The position numbers and the translations under genes are program-made. This document shows, piece after piece, positions 9,652 to 17,054 of a stretch of 64,000 bases of DNA. Source of the DNA: an uncultured Porphyromonadaceae bacterium (GTDB lineage Bacteria > Bacteroidota > Bacteroidia > Bacteroidales > Muribaculaceae); assembly GCA_947178215.1 (NCBI GenBank), contig CAMWXJ010000001.1, forward strand, positions 62,001 through 126,000, in the 5' to 3' direction. The notes beneath the pieces are model-generated. The model made no database searches, was not told where the DNA came from, and saw only the letters and a list, made by a program, of their open reading frames with translations. How positions within the stretch are numbered: position 1 is the stretch's first letter; each line of letters begins with the position of its first letter.

Positions 9652-9737
9652 GCTATATGCTTGATATATTGGTGTTTTGTTTGTTGTTTAGTTGAACTGT
9701 GGATTGCGTGTGTGCCTTGTTCACGCTTACACTTTGC

Positions 9738-9745
9738 AAAGATAA
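9738..9745 (-). promoter_or_regulatory. -7 promoter element of pckA
   Basis: On the minus strand this reads TATCTTTG, a perfect TAnnTTTG, about 86 bases upstream of the start codon. The nearest TTTG upstream is 27 bases away, longer than usual, so the -33 box is uncertain. Confidence 0.5.
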
Positions 9746-9841
9746 CACCTTTTGGGTAATCAGTGGTTCACCAAATATGGAAATTTTTCCTTATTAAACT
9801 ATTTTTAACTTATTGGTCGATGAAATGCCAAGATGCAGCAA

Positions 9842-9871
9842 CCGCCTCCGGCAACTCAGTACCGGGGGCGG
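9842..9871 (-). terminator. Terminator-like hairpin after the oxalate operon
   Basis: Ten-base arms (9842-9851, 9862-9871; one G-T pair) lie 73 bases downstream of the transporter stop on the minus strand. There is no strong T-run, so confidence is moderate. Confidence 0.45.
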
Positions 9872-9943
9872 CGCCACAACTATATACTTGGTTAGAGTAT
9901 ATTTCAAATCAGGGATATACGGTGTGCCATGTCACTGATATAT

Positions 9944-10918
9944 TCAGCTTACATAATGAAACATCTCGAAGGCCTTTTCGGTAATCCAGATCCATGCGGG
10001 GCAGGCCGCCATGAACAGAAGGGTCGACACGGCAAGCGAGGATGTGCCGGTGGCTACGTAGCAGTTGTAGCGCGAAGCGATGATGATGCCTGAGAAGGCG
10101 GGAGGCAGGGCACCGCAGACTACGAGCATTTTAAGGTTGAGGGGATTCATGTGGCAGAGCATACCTACAACGAGGAGTGCGAGCGGCATGATGATAAGTT
10201 TGAGGAAGGTGCCCATAAACACCTGGCCGTTAAGGGTGACCTTGACCGACGAAAGAGTGATACCGGCGGCGAATACGGCAACAGAGGCGTTGGCCCCGGC
10301 GATAAGTGTGAACGATGGGTCGAGGTAGTCTGGCCACTTCACTCCGCAGAGCACGAGTATTACGGCAAGGATAGGAGCCCAGGCCACGGGCTGTTCAAGG
10401 GCGTGAATTACCGGGAGCCACGGATTGGGCTTCTTGCCGCCCGCGTTGACGGCGGCATTGCCGGCGTTGAGCAGCGAGAGGCCGATAGGAATACCTATGG
10501 CGTTTACCTCAATCGACACGATGGCAATGACGAGGGCCACTGATGCCGAGGTTCCGAATATAGGCTCCAACACGGCGAAGCCGAGGAAGCCGATAGTGGG
10601 CGATCCGGAGATAAGGGCAGAGACGGCCGACTCGGCGGTAGAATCTTTGTAAAGATACTTGAACACGAAGTAGACGAGGAAGAAGCAGGCGATGAGCACC
10701 ACAAACGATATTATGGTGAGTTTGGCGTCGACGGCGAGCATCTCGCGGTTACTTTTGATAATGGCCACGAACAGGGCGGCCGGCAGGGCGTAGTTGAGCA
10801 CAACCTTGTTGAGCACTCGGGCGTTCTCGCCCGTAAATGCTCCCTTCTTTCCTGAGAAGTAGCCCAATGCCATAATTACGAATATCGGGACTATGGCATA
10901 AAGAATTATGTGCAGCAT
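9944..10918 (-). CDS. AEC-family transporter, probably for oxalate or formate
   Basis: A protein of 324 residues with about ten hydrophobic segments and the auxin-efflux-carrier start pattern (IVPIFVIMALGYFSGKKGAF, then NKVVLNYALPAALF). AEC proteins move small organic acids such as malonate or malate across the inner membrane. It lies 116 bases downstream of oxc on the same strand, as the third gene of the oxalate set, so oxalate uptake or oxalate/formate exchange is the natural inference. It is unrelated in sequence type to OxlT, the major-facilitator antiporter of Oxalobacter. The substrate is not shown by sequence alone. Confidence 0.85.
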   Translation of the reverse strand: MLHIILYAIVPIFVIMALGYFSGKKGAFTGENARVLNKVVLNYALPAALFVAIIKSNREMLAVDAKLTIISFVVLIACFFLVYFVFKYLYKDSTAESAVSALISGSPTIGFLGFAVLEPIFGTSASVALVIAIVSIEVNAIGIPIGLSLLNAGNAAVNAGGKKPNPWLPVIHALEQPVAWAPILAVILVLCGVKWPDYLDPSFTLIAGANASVAVFAAGITLSSVKVTLNGQVFMGTFLKLIIMPLALLVVGMLCHMNPLNLKMLVVCGALPPAFSGIIIASRYNCYVATGTSSLAVSTLLFMAACPAWIWITEKAFEMFHYVS

Positions 10919-11034
10919 AGTTGAAAGGCGGAAGGTGGATTATTGATGAGCTATAAACGGGTGGAAGCGCGACACGGAACTTGGGGAACAGTAGCTCGGG
11001 GTCCCGTGCCGTTGCTTCCATCGGGAGAGTGATG

Positions 11035-12807
11035 TCAGACAGTGATGTCGATGAGCGGTGCGGGGTTCAGGTAGCCTATGTGGCCGCTCTCCTTGCCTGA
11101 ATCAGCGGCGAGCTGCACATCTATCAGACACGGCTTCTTCGAGGCTATGGCCTCGGTGAGAGCCTGTGAAAGTTGGTCGGGGGTTGTTACGCGGCATGAC
11201 TTGGCGCCGAAAGCCTGGCCTATGAGGTCGTAGCGGGCGTTGATGTCGAGGGTGGTGGGTGCCGGGTCGTCGGTCTTGTCGAGCGGTTTGCCGATTCCGT
11301 TGTAGATGCCGCCGTTGTTGAATACCACCACGGTGACGGGGAGGTCGAAGCGGCATATCGACGAGAAGTCCATGCCGGAGAAGCCAAACGCCGAGTCGCC
11401 CTCAATCGCTACTACGCTCTTGCTGGTCGCTACTGCGGCGCCTATGGCTGAGCCCATGCCCATGCCCATAATTGCCCATGTGGCACAGTCGACACGGTGG
11501 CGCGGCAGGCTCATCGAGATGGTGTCGCGGGTGTCGTCGAGTGTGTTGGCGCCCTCGTTGACGAGTATCACATCGGGGTTGGCGGCGAGGACAGGCTTAA
11601 TGGCACCGAGAGCGGTCCAGTGGGTCATCGGCGTAGCGTTCTTGGCAGCTGCGAGACGCTCGCTGAACTTGGCGTCCTTTTCCTTGGTCTCGGCTTGCAG
11701 GCTTGCCACCCATGCAGGGTCGACCGACATCTTGCGGCTTTCGAGGGCGTCGAGCAGGGCGTCGAGCGAGAGTCCCATGTCGCCTACAACCGGCGCTGCA
11801 ATCGGGCGGTTGCGGTCAATCTCCTCCGGGTCAATATCGAGCTGGATGAACTTGGCGTCGGGATTCCACTTCTTCCCCTTGCCAAACGAAAGCAGCCAGT
11901 TGATGCGCGCGCCTATAAACATCACGACGTCGGCTTTGCCCATGATGGTGGAGCGGCACGACAGCGCGCTCAGCGGGCCGTCGTCGGGCATAAGGCCCTT
12001 GGCCATCGACATCGGGAAATAAGGTATCTTGTAAGTCTCGATGAGTTTCTTGATTTTATCGTCGACCTGAGCGTAGGCTGCGCCTTTGCCGAGGATTATG
12101 GCAGGCTGTCGGGCCGAGGCGAGGAGGTCGGCGGCACGCTCAACAGCGGCTTTGTTTGGGGCAGTGGGGGTGTAGAGGTCTACCGGCTTGTAGAAAAGTT
12201 TCTCAACGGCGTCGGCGTCGACAATCTCGGCGAGTGCCGGAGTGGTCATGTCGATATACACGCCGCCTGGACGTCCTGATACAGCGGCGCGGTAGGCGCG
12301 GAACACCGCCGAGGGAATATCCGTGGCGTGAGTGCAGCGGAAAGCGGCCTTGCAGAGGCTTTTGGCGGTATTAAACTGGTCAAGCTGCTCGTAGGTGCCC
12401 ATGTTCATGTCTACCATGGCAGGATCCGACGCGCCTGAAATCTGAATCATAGGATAGCAGTTGACGGTGGCGTTGGCGAGTGCGGTAAGACCGTTGAGGC
12501 AGCCGAGCGACGACACGGTCATCACCACGCCCGGTGTCTTGGTGAGATAGCCATGGGTGGCGGCGGCCATGCCGGCCTGCTGCTCGTGGCGGAAAGTGAT
12601 GAAGCGTATGCCCTGGGCCTGTATCAGATAGGCGGCCTCGGTGATAGGTATACCTACAAGGCCATAGACCGTAGATATACCGACCTCTTTAAGGGCACGG
12701 GCAAGAACATCCATGCCCGTGAGCTGTGCCGGATATTCAGGTGCCGCCTTGGGGGTGCAACTGCATTGCCCCGTGGCTGCCTGTGTTGTATTTTGTGTGA
12801 TTGACAT
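11035..12807 (-). CDS. oxc: Oxalyl-CoA decarboxylase
   Basis: A thiamine-diphosphate enzyme of 590 residues that converts oxalyl-CoA to formyl-CoA + CO2. Seen: the N-terminal ThDP-activating glutamate in RHEQQAGMAAA (Glu75), the oxalyl-CoA-decarboxylase stretch SGASDPAMVDMNMGTYEQLDQ, and the ThDP/Mg motif EGDSAFGFSGMDF followed by VVFNNGG. The family is normally near 565-570 residues; this copy carries an extra ~25-residue N-terminal segment with a CSC pair, which may be partly untranslated. It lies 121 bases downstream of frc, and the two enzymes together form the oxalate catabolic cycle. Confidence 0.95.
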   Translation of the reverse strand: MSITQNTTQAATGQCSCTPKAAPEYPAQLTGMDVLARALKEVGISTVYGLVGIPITEAAYLIQAQGIRFITFRHEQQAGMAAATHGYLTKTPGVVMTVSSLGCLNGLTALANATVNCYPMIQISGASDPAMVDMNMGTYEQLDQFNTAKSLCKAAFRCTHATDIPSAVFRAYRAAVSGRPGGVYIDMTTPALAEIVDADAVEKLFYKPVDLYTPTAPNKAAVERAADLLASARQPAIILGKGAAYAQVDDKIKKLIETYKIPYFPMSMAKGLMPDDGPLSALSCRSTIMGKADVVMFIGARINWLLSFGKGKKWNPDAKFIQLDIDPEEIDRNRPIAAPVVGDMGLSLDALLDALESRKMSVDPAWVASLQAETKEKDAKFSERLAAAKNATPMTHWTALGAIKPVLAANPDVILVNEGANTLDDTRDTISMSLPRHRVDCATWAIMGMGMGSAIGAAVATSKSVVAIEGDSAFGFSGMDFSSICRFDLPVTVVVFNNGGIYNGIGKPLDKTDDPAPTTLDINARYDLIGQAFGAKSCRVTTPDQLSQALTEAIASKKPCLIDVQLAADSGKESGHIGYLNPAPLIDITV

Positions 12808-12928
12808 ATTGTATTCGGATATTATTTGAGGTTAGGGAGAGATGAGATGATTGAAACGAGCGCCGGGGCCGTGGATTCGCTCGCGGGGATGGCTCGCGGC
12901 GATTCCGGCTCCGGACTCTTTTGATCAT

Positions 12929-14224
12929 TTACATTTTGCCGTTGGCGAGGGGTGCGGTGGTACCGTTCTTGTCAAACTCGGCGATTTGAGCGTCGGTGTA
13001 GCCGAGGCCTTTGAGCACTTCCTCGTTGTTGCCGCCGAGGGTAGGACACGGACCGTAGGTTGGCTGATAGTTTGACATGGTGAACGGAACGCCTACGGTG
13101 ACAAACTCACCTACCTTGCCGCCCTGATTGATGCGTACGAGGGTGTTGCCGTCGTAGAGGCTTTCGTCGGTCATGATTTCCTTGGTATTGAGCACGGGGG
13201 CTACGGGTACTCCGGCCTTGGAAAGGATGTCGGTGACCTCAAACTTGGTTTTATCAATCGCCCAGGCCTGAACACGGTCGATAAGTTGCTGTTTGTGACG
13301 GTCGCGGGCATCGGCGGTGTTGAAGTCGGGGTTGGTGAGCCAGTCCTCGAAGCCGAAGGCCTTGCATGCGAGCTCAAAGTCCTTGGCGCCGCGCTGGAAG
13401 ATGATGTAGGCGTAGGCGTTGGGGTCGGTCTCCCAGCCCTTGCACTTGTAGGTCCAGCCGAGGACGCCCGAGCCTTCGGTGTTGCCCGAGCGGGGAACGT
13501 AGTCGGGGAATTTCTCGTTAGGATACTGCATGAACTGGGTGAGGTAGCCGATTCTGTCGAGGGTGAGCTGGTCGCGGGTCTTGATACGGCAGAGGTTCAG
13601 GCAGGCGTTGTGCATCGACTGATATACGTAGCATCCTTCGCCGGTGCGCTCGCGTTGCTGAAGTGCGGCGAGCAGGCCGATTGTGAGGTGCATGCCGGTG
13701 TTGGAGTCGCCGAGGGCGGCGCCGCTCTGTGTCGGGATGTTGTACTCGCCCTCATACCAGCCGGTGGTGGAGGCGGCTGCGGCTGTTACCTGTGCCACAG
13801 GCTCGTAAGCTTTCAGGTTAGCGTATTTGGAGGTTACCGGGAAGCCCTTGATAGTGCCGTAGATGCAGCGGGGGTTGAGTTGATGAACAGCCTCCCAGCC
13901 GAAGCCGAGTTTATCCATGGCGCCGGGGTGGAGGTTCTCGACAAATATGTCGCAACCCTTGATGAGCTTGGTGAGGATTTCCTTGCCGTCGGGGGTGGCT
14001 GCGTCGAGCGTAAGCGACTTCTTGTTGCTGTTGAGCTGGAGGAAGTAGTAGCTCGGGCAGTCGGGGTCGAATTGCAACTCGTTACGTGTGGCGTCGCCGG
14101 TGCCGGGACGTTCGATTTTAACGACGTCGGCGCCGAGCCATGCGAGAAGCTGTGTACATGATGGTCCTGACTGTACGTTCGTGAAGTCGACCACCTTGAT
14201 GCCTTGGAGTGGTGTGGTGTTCAT
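12929..14224 (-). CDS. frc: Formyl-CoA:oxalate CoA-transferase
   Basis: A protein of 431 residues, the length of class III (family III) CoA-transferases. It moves CoA from formyl-CoA to oxalate, giving oxalyl-CoA + formate, and so primes oxc. Asp173 in GDSNTGMHL corresponds to the catalytic aspartate of the Oxalobacter enzyme (Asp169). KGWETDPNAY and the class-wide VVDFTNVQSGPSCTQLLAWLGADVVKIE are also present. The glycine loop that is GGGGQ in Oxalobacter FRC reads EGSGV here, so active-site loop behaviour may differ. It is the first gene of the frc-oxc-transporter set; no clear promoter box was found in the 226 bases upstream. Confidence 0.94.
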   Translation of the reverse strand: MNTTPLQGIKVVDFTNVQSGPSCTQLLAWLGADVVKIERPGTGDATRNELQFDPDCPSYYFLQLNSNKKSLTLDAATPDGKEILTKLIKGCDIFVENLHPGAMDKLGFGWEAVHQLNPRCIYGTIKGFPVTSKYANLKAYEPVAQVTAAAASTTGWYEGEYNIPTQSGAALGDSNTGMHLTIGLLAALQQRERTGEGCYVYQSMHNACLNLCRIKTRDQLTLDRIGYLTQFMQYPNEKFPDYVPRSGNTEGSGVLGWTYKCKGWETDPNAYAYIIFQRGAKDFELACKAFGFEDWLTNPDFNTADARDRHKQQLIDRVQAWAIDKTKFEVTDILSKAGVPVAPVLNTKEIMTDESLYDGNTLVRINQGGKVGEFVTVGVPFTMSNYQPTYGPCPTLGGNNEEVLKGLGYTDAQIAEFDKNGTTAPLANGKM

Positions 14225-14379
14225 ATTGGCTTTAATGTGTGTTCGTTATGATTACGATAGGTATGTGTGTGATGTCGGTGTTTATGCACCATCGACATTT
14301 TTAAAACAATCCCGATTTTAAAAAAGTTGTTTGGCAGCAATAAAAATCTCGCCGTGTATATCGTGTATATAAAGCATAT

Positions 14380-14411
14380 CCCCGCCTGCGATCTGCACGT
14401 CGCGGGCGGGG
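14380..14411 (-). terminator. Terminator hairpin after the sensor kinase
   Basis: Twelve-base arms (14380-14391, 14400-14411; one G-T pair) with an 8-base loop lie 40 bases beyond the kinase stop on the minus strand. It separates the two-component operon from frc. Confidence 0.6.
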
Positions 14412-14450
14412 AATGGAGAATAAGTTTTCGGATATCGGCGTTGAAGCAGC

Positions 14451-15986
14451 TTATGCGTTGCCGGTGGCGCCGGGCGTCGCCGTGGTGTCTTTTTTGGTCT
14501 GGGCGGTTTCGGAGTATTTGTGAAGCGTAAACACAAATTCCAGACCGCCGTTGGTACGGTTGTGTACCGACATGGTGCCTCCATGGGCCTCTACGGTGTT
14601 CTTGACGATAGGCAGTCCGAGTCCGGTGCCTCCCACCTTGCGCGAGCGTCCTGCGTCGATGCGGTAGAATCGTTCGAACAGGCGTGGCAGCTCTTCGTCC
14701 TTTACGCCGATGCCGTCGTCGTAGAAGCTGAAAGTGTAGAATCGCTTGGATTCCACGACGAGTTTCAGCCCCATAGTCGTGCCGTGGGAATGGAGTATGG
14801 CATTCTTGGCGAGATTGTTGAGCATCGAGGTTAATAGGTTGGCGTTGCCTTTCACGTGACAGTTGACCGGTATGTCGTAGTCAAACTTCATGTCGCCGCA
14901 TATGCCACTTGCCGTGAGGTCGCGTTCGAGATTGAACACCAGCTCGTGGAAGTCGACGTCGGTGACGGGCAGATTGCCTCCGCTCTCTTCGAGGCGGGTC
15001 ATCGTGCCTACGTCGTCGAGCATGTTACACAGTCGCTCCACGTTCTGGTAGGCACGTGCCAGGAAGCGGTCTTTTGTGGCCTCGTCCATGTCGGGTGTCG
15101 AGAGTATAGTGTCGAGATAGCCTCGTATCACTCCAATCGGCGTTTTCAGCTCGTGGTTGAGGTTGTTGGTGAGCTGTCGCTTGATTCGGGCGCGCTCTTC
15201 CACGGCGTGTATCGCCACTGCGTGCTCACGCTCGGAGCGCTTTATTGCGTCGGCCTTGTCGCGGTAGAGCTGCACTATACGGCGCGATATGTCACCGAGC
15301 TCGTCGTGAGGAAACTCAGGCATCTTCGTTATGGCGGCATTGTCGTTTTCGGCATTGTCGGCATAGTCGCGGAGCAGCCTCACGCTTTTCGACATATATT
15401 TTGACGTGTAGTTGACCATGAGTGTCATGGCCACCGCAATGACACCAATAATAATCCAGAACGACGGCTTGTTGCGGAGCGAATCGGTCAGGGCTATGGT
15501 GTAGGGGAGCGCCGTGTGCACCGTAATGCGTCCGTCGTTGCTCTTGTTCGCGCTGACATAGAACATCTTGTCGGCGATGAGGCGGTAGGCGATGGCGCGT
15601 CCCGACTTGCGGGCCTCTATAATCTCTTTGGGCTCTTCGGGTACGTCCGACATGTTCATCTCGCGCACCTGCTCCGGCGAGGGACCTATCGCGCAGATTG
15701 TCTTGCCGGTTGTGTTGTCAAATACCGATACCATGACTTCGTCGAGCAGCGAGTTGTCGGTATAGCTCGATATGAAGTCGAGATATGCGGGGAGGTCCAT
15801 GGAGTTTTCGTAGGCGGCCAGTACGCGACTGTTGATTGACGCTACCTGCTCACGCAGACTGTCGCGGCGTGCCTGCATCTCGCTCGTGTAATGGTAGAAT
15901 ACCATCACTATCAGGAGGAGCCACATCATGGCTATGATGGGCAGGAACAGCCTCCAGCGATAACTAAACCGTCTCCTTGAACCCAT
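14451..15986 (-). CDS. Two-component sensor histidine kinase
   Basis: A protein of 511 residues. Two membrane segments (about 14-31 and 175-195) enclose a periplasmic sensor of ~145 residues; a HAMP-like linker follows. The cytoplasmic part has the phospho-acceptor His in NLNHELKTPIGVIRG (near residue 290), the N box NNLAKNAILHS, G1 DDGIG, F box FERFYRID and G2 GGTGLGLPIVK. The ligand is unknown: the sensor domain has no motif I recognise. The gene overlaps the preceding response regulator by 23 bases, so the two are co-translated partners. Confidence 0.93.
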   Translation of the reverse strand: MGSRRRFSYRWRLFLPIIAMMWLLLIVMVFYHYTSEMQARRDSLREQVASINSRVLAAYENSMDLPAYLDFISSYTDNSLLDEVMVSVFDNTTGKTICAIGPSPEQVREMNMSDVPEEPKEIIEARKSGRAIAYRLIADKMFYVSANKSNDGRITVHTALPYTIALTDSLRNKPSFWIIIGVIAVAMTLMVNYTSKYMSKSVRLLRDYADNAENDNAAITKMPEFPHDELGDISRRIVQLYRDKADAIKRSEREHAVAIHAVEERARIKRQLTNNLNHELKTPIGVIRGYLDTILSTPDMDEATKDRFLARAYQNVERLCNMLDDVGTMTRLEESGGNLPVTDVDFHELVFNLERDLTASGICGDMKFDYDIPVNCHVKGNANLLTSMLNNLAKNAILHSHGTTMGLKLVVESKRFYTFSFYDDGIGVKDEELPRLFERFYRIDAGRSRKVGGTGLGLPIVKNTVEAHGGTMSVHNRTNGGLEFVFTLHKYSETAQTKKDTTATPGATGNA

Positions 15987-16677
15987 ATCCGAAACCGAGA
16001 CGGGTTACAATGTTGTTGCCGTATTGACCTATCTTCTTGCGAAGACGGGCTATGTTGGTGTCGATTGCTCTGTTTGTCACCACCATGTCTTTGGCCCATA
16101 CCTGACGTATAATCTCTTCGCGAGAGTAGATGCGGTTGCGATGCGAGAGCAGGAACTGGAGTAGGTCAAACTCCGTCTTTGTCAGCGACAGCTCCTGGTC
16201 GCCCAGGAAACAGAGCTTCTCGTTCTGGTCGATGCGGAGGTCATGGAAGGCGATGTCGGGAGCGTAGTCCTCATCGGGGGCTGGAGCGGCGGGACGGTTG
16301 AAGTTGTTGCTGCGGCGCAGCACGGCGCGGACTCGTGCGAGCACTTCGGGAATCACGAAAGGCTTCGTCACATAGTCGTCGGCACCGATGTTGAGGCCCA
16401 TCACCATGTCGTCTTCGCCGTTGAGGGCCGAACAGAATATGATAGGCGTGTACTCGGTGGGCGAGCCGTCCCAGCGTATGCGCTTGGCGAAGTCAAATCC
16501 GCTGAGGCGTTCCATCATTATGTCGACAATAAAGAGAGAGTAGGATGTGAGATTCATCTCCAGCGCCTCCTCGGCGCTGTAAGCGGTGTCTACTTCATAG
16601 CCTTCCTTCTCAAGATTGTATTTTAGTATCTCGCAAAGGGCTTCTTCGTCATCGATGACTAATATCTTTGTTCTCAT
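15964..16677 (-). CDS. OmpR/PhoB-type response regulator
   Basis: A protein of 237 residues. The receiver domain has the acidic pair DD at 9-10, phospho-acceptor Asp52 (FIVDIMM) and Lys105 (DDYVTKPF). The C-terminal winged helix (about 140-237) shows LSLTKTEFDLLQFLLSHRNR and the ALDTNIARLRKKI-like recognition region (here AIDTNIARLRKKIG). It is the cognate regulator of the kinase whose start overlaps its end. Target genes are not evident. A possible minus-strand -7 element (TACTTTTG at 16816-16823) lies about 140 bases upstream, without a clear -33 box. Confidence 0.95.
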   Translation of the reverse strand: MRTKILVIDDEEALCEILKYNLEKEGYEVDTAYSAEEALEMNLTSYSLFIVDIMMERLSGFDFAKRIRWDGSPTEYTPIIFCSALNGEDDMVMGLNIGADDYVTKPFVIPEVLARVRAVLRRSNNFNRPAAPAPDEDYAPDIAFHDLRIDQNEKLCFLGDQELSLTKTEFDLLQFLLSHRNRIYSREEIIRQVWAKDMVVTNRAIDTNIARLRKKIGQYGNNIVTRLGFGYGFKETV

Positions 16678-16957
16678 ATCATTCTTTGGGTTGCCGGTGC
16701 GGGTGGAGGTTTGGCGCTTGGCGCGCCCGACAGATTGATGATAAATATTAAGCGAGAATTTCCCGTTGTCATTATCCGACAGCGGTGGATTCGTGTGGGT
16801 TATTGTCCCGCACTACAAAAGTAGTGATTTTGAATCGCGCTCGCGTGTTAAAGTGTGTTAAATCGAAGGATGCGGTAAACCTTACGCTTCCCTACGATGT
16901 TTTCGAGGTGTATTTACTATTTGCACTGTGTTTTTTCATGGTATTAGATTTAAGGTT
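16678..16957. other. Divergent intergenic region between the response regulator and the GH20 gene
   Basis: The stretch holds a weak minus-strand -7 box (16816-16823), a near-consensus plus-strand box (TGATTTTG at 16825-16832 with TTG at 16803-16805) and a 16-codon aromatic-rich frame (16897-16947: residues FSRCIYYLHCVFSWY after Met). It ends at a strong terminator, so a short plus-strand transcript of ~160 bases is possible. None of this is proven. Confidence 0.3.
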
Positions 16958-16996
16958 AAAACACGAAGGCCGTCGGGATGACGGCCTTCGTGTTTT
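16958..16996 (+). terminator. Perfect 17-bp terminator between divergent genes
   Basis: Arms 16958-16974 and 16980-16996 pair perfectly around a 5-base loop and end in TTTTT. It is AT-tailed on both sides and so could act in both directions. It sits upstream of the GH20 promoter and upstream of the response regulator start, so it does not end either flanking gene. Confidence 0.75.
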
Positions 16997-17039
16997 TAGC
17001 GATAGCCGATGATTATTTTTATGCGTCGGGAAAAGTCAT

Positions 17040-17048
17040 TATATTTGC
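17040..17048 (+). promoter_or_regulatory. -7 promoter element of the GH20 gene
   Basis: TATATTTGC matches TAnnTTTG and ends only 6 bases before the ATG at 17055, implying a leaderless or nearly leaderless mRNA. No convincing TTG is seen at -33. Confidence 0.45.
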
Positions 17049-17054
17049 GATATT

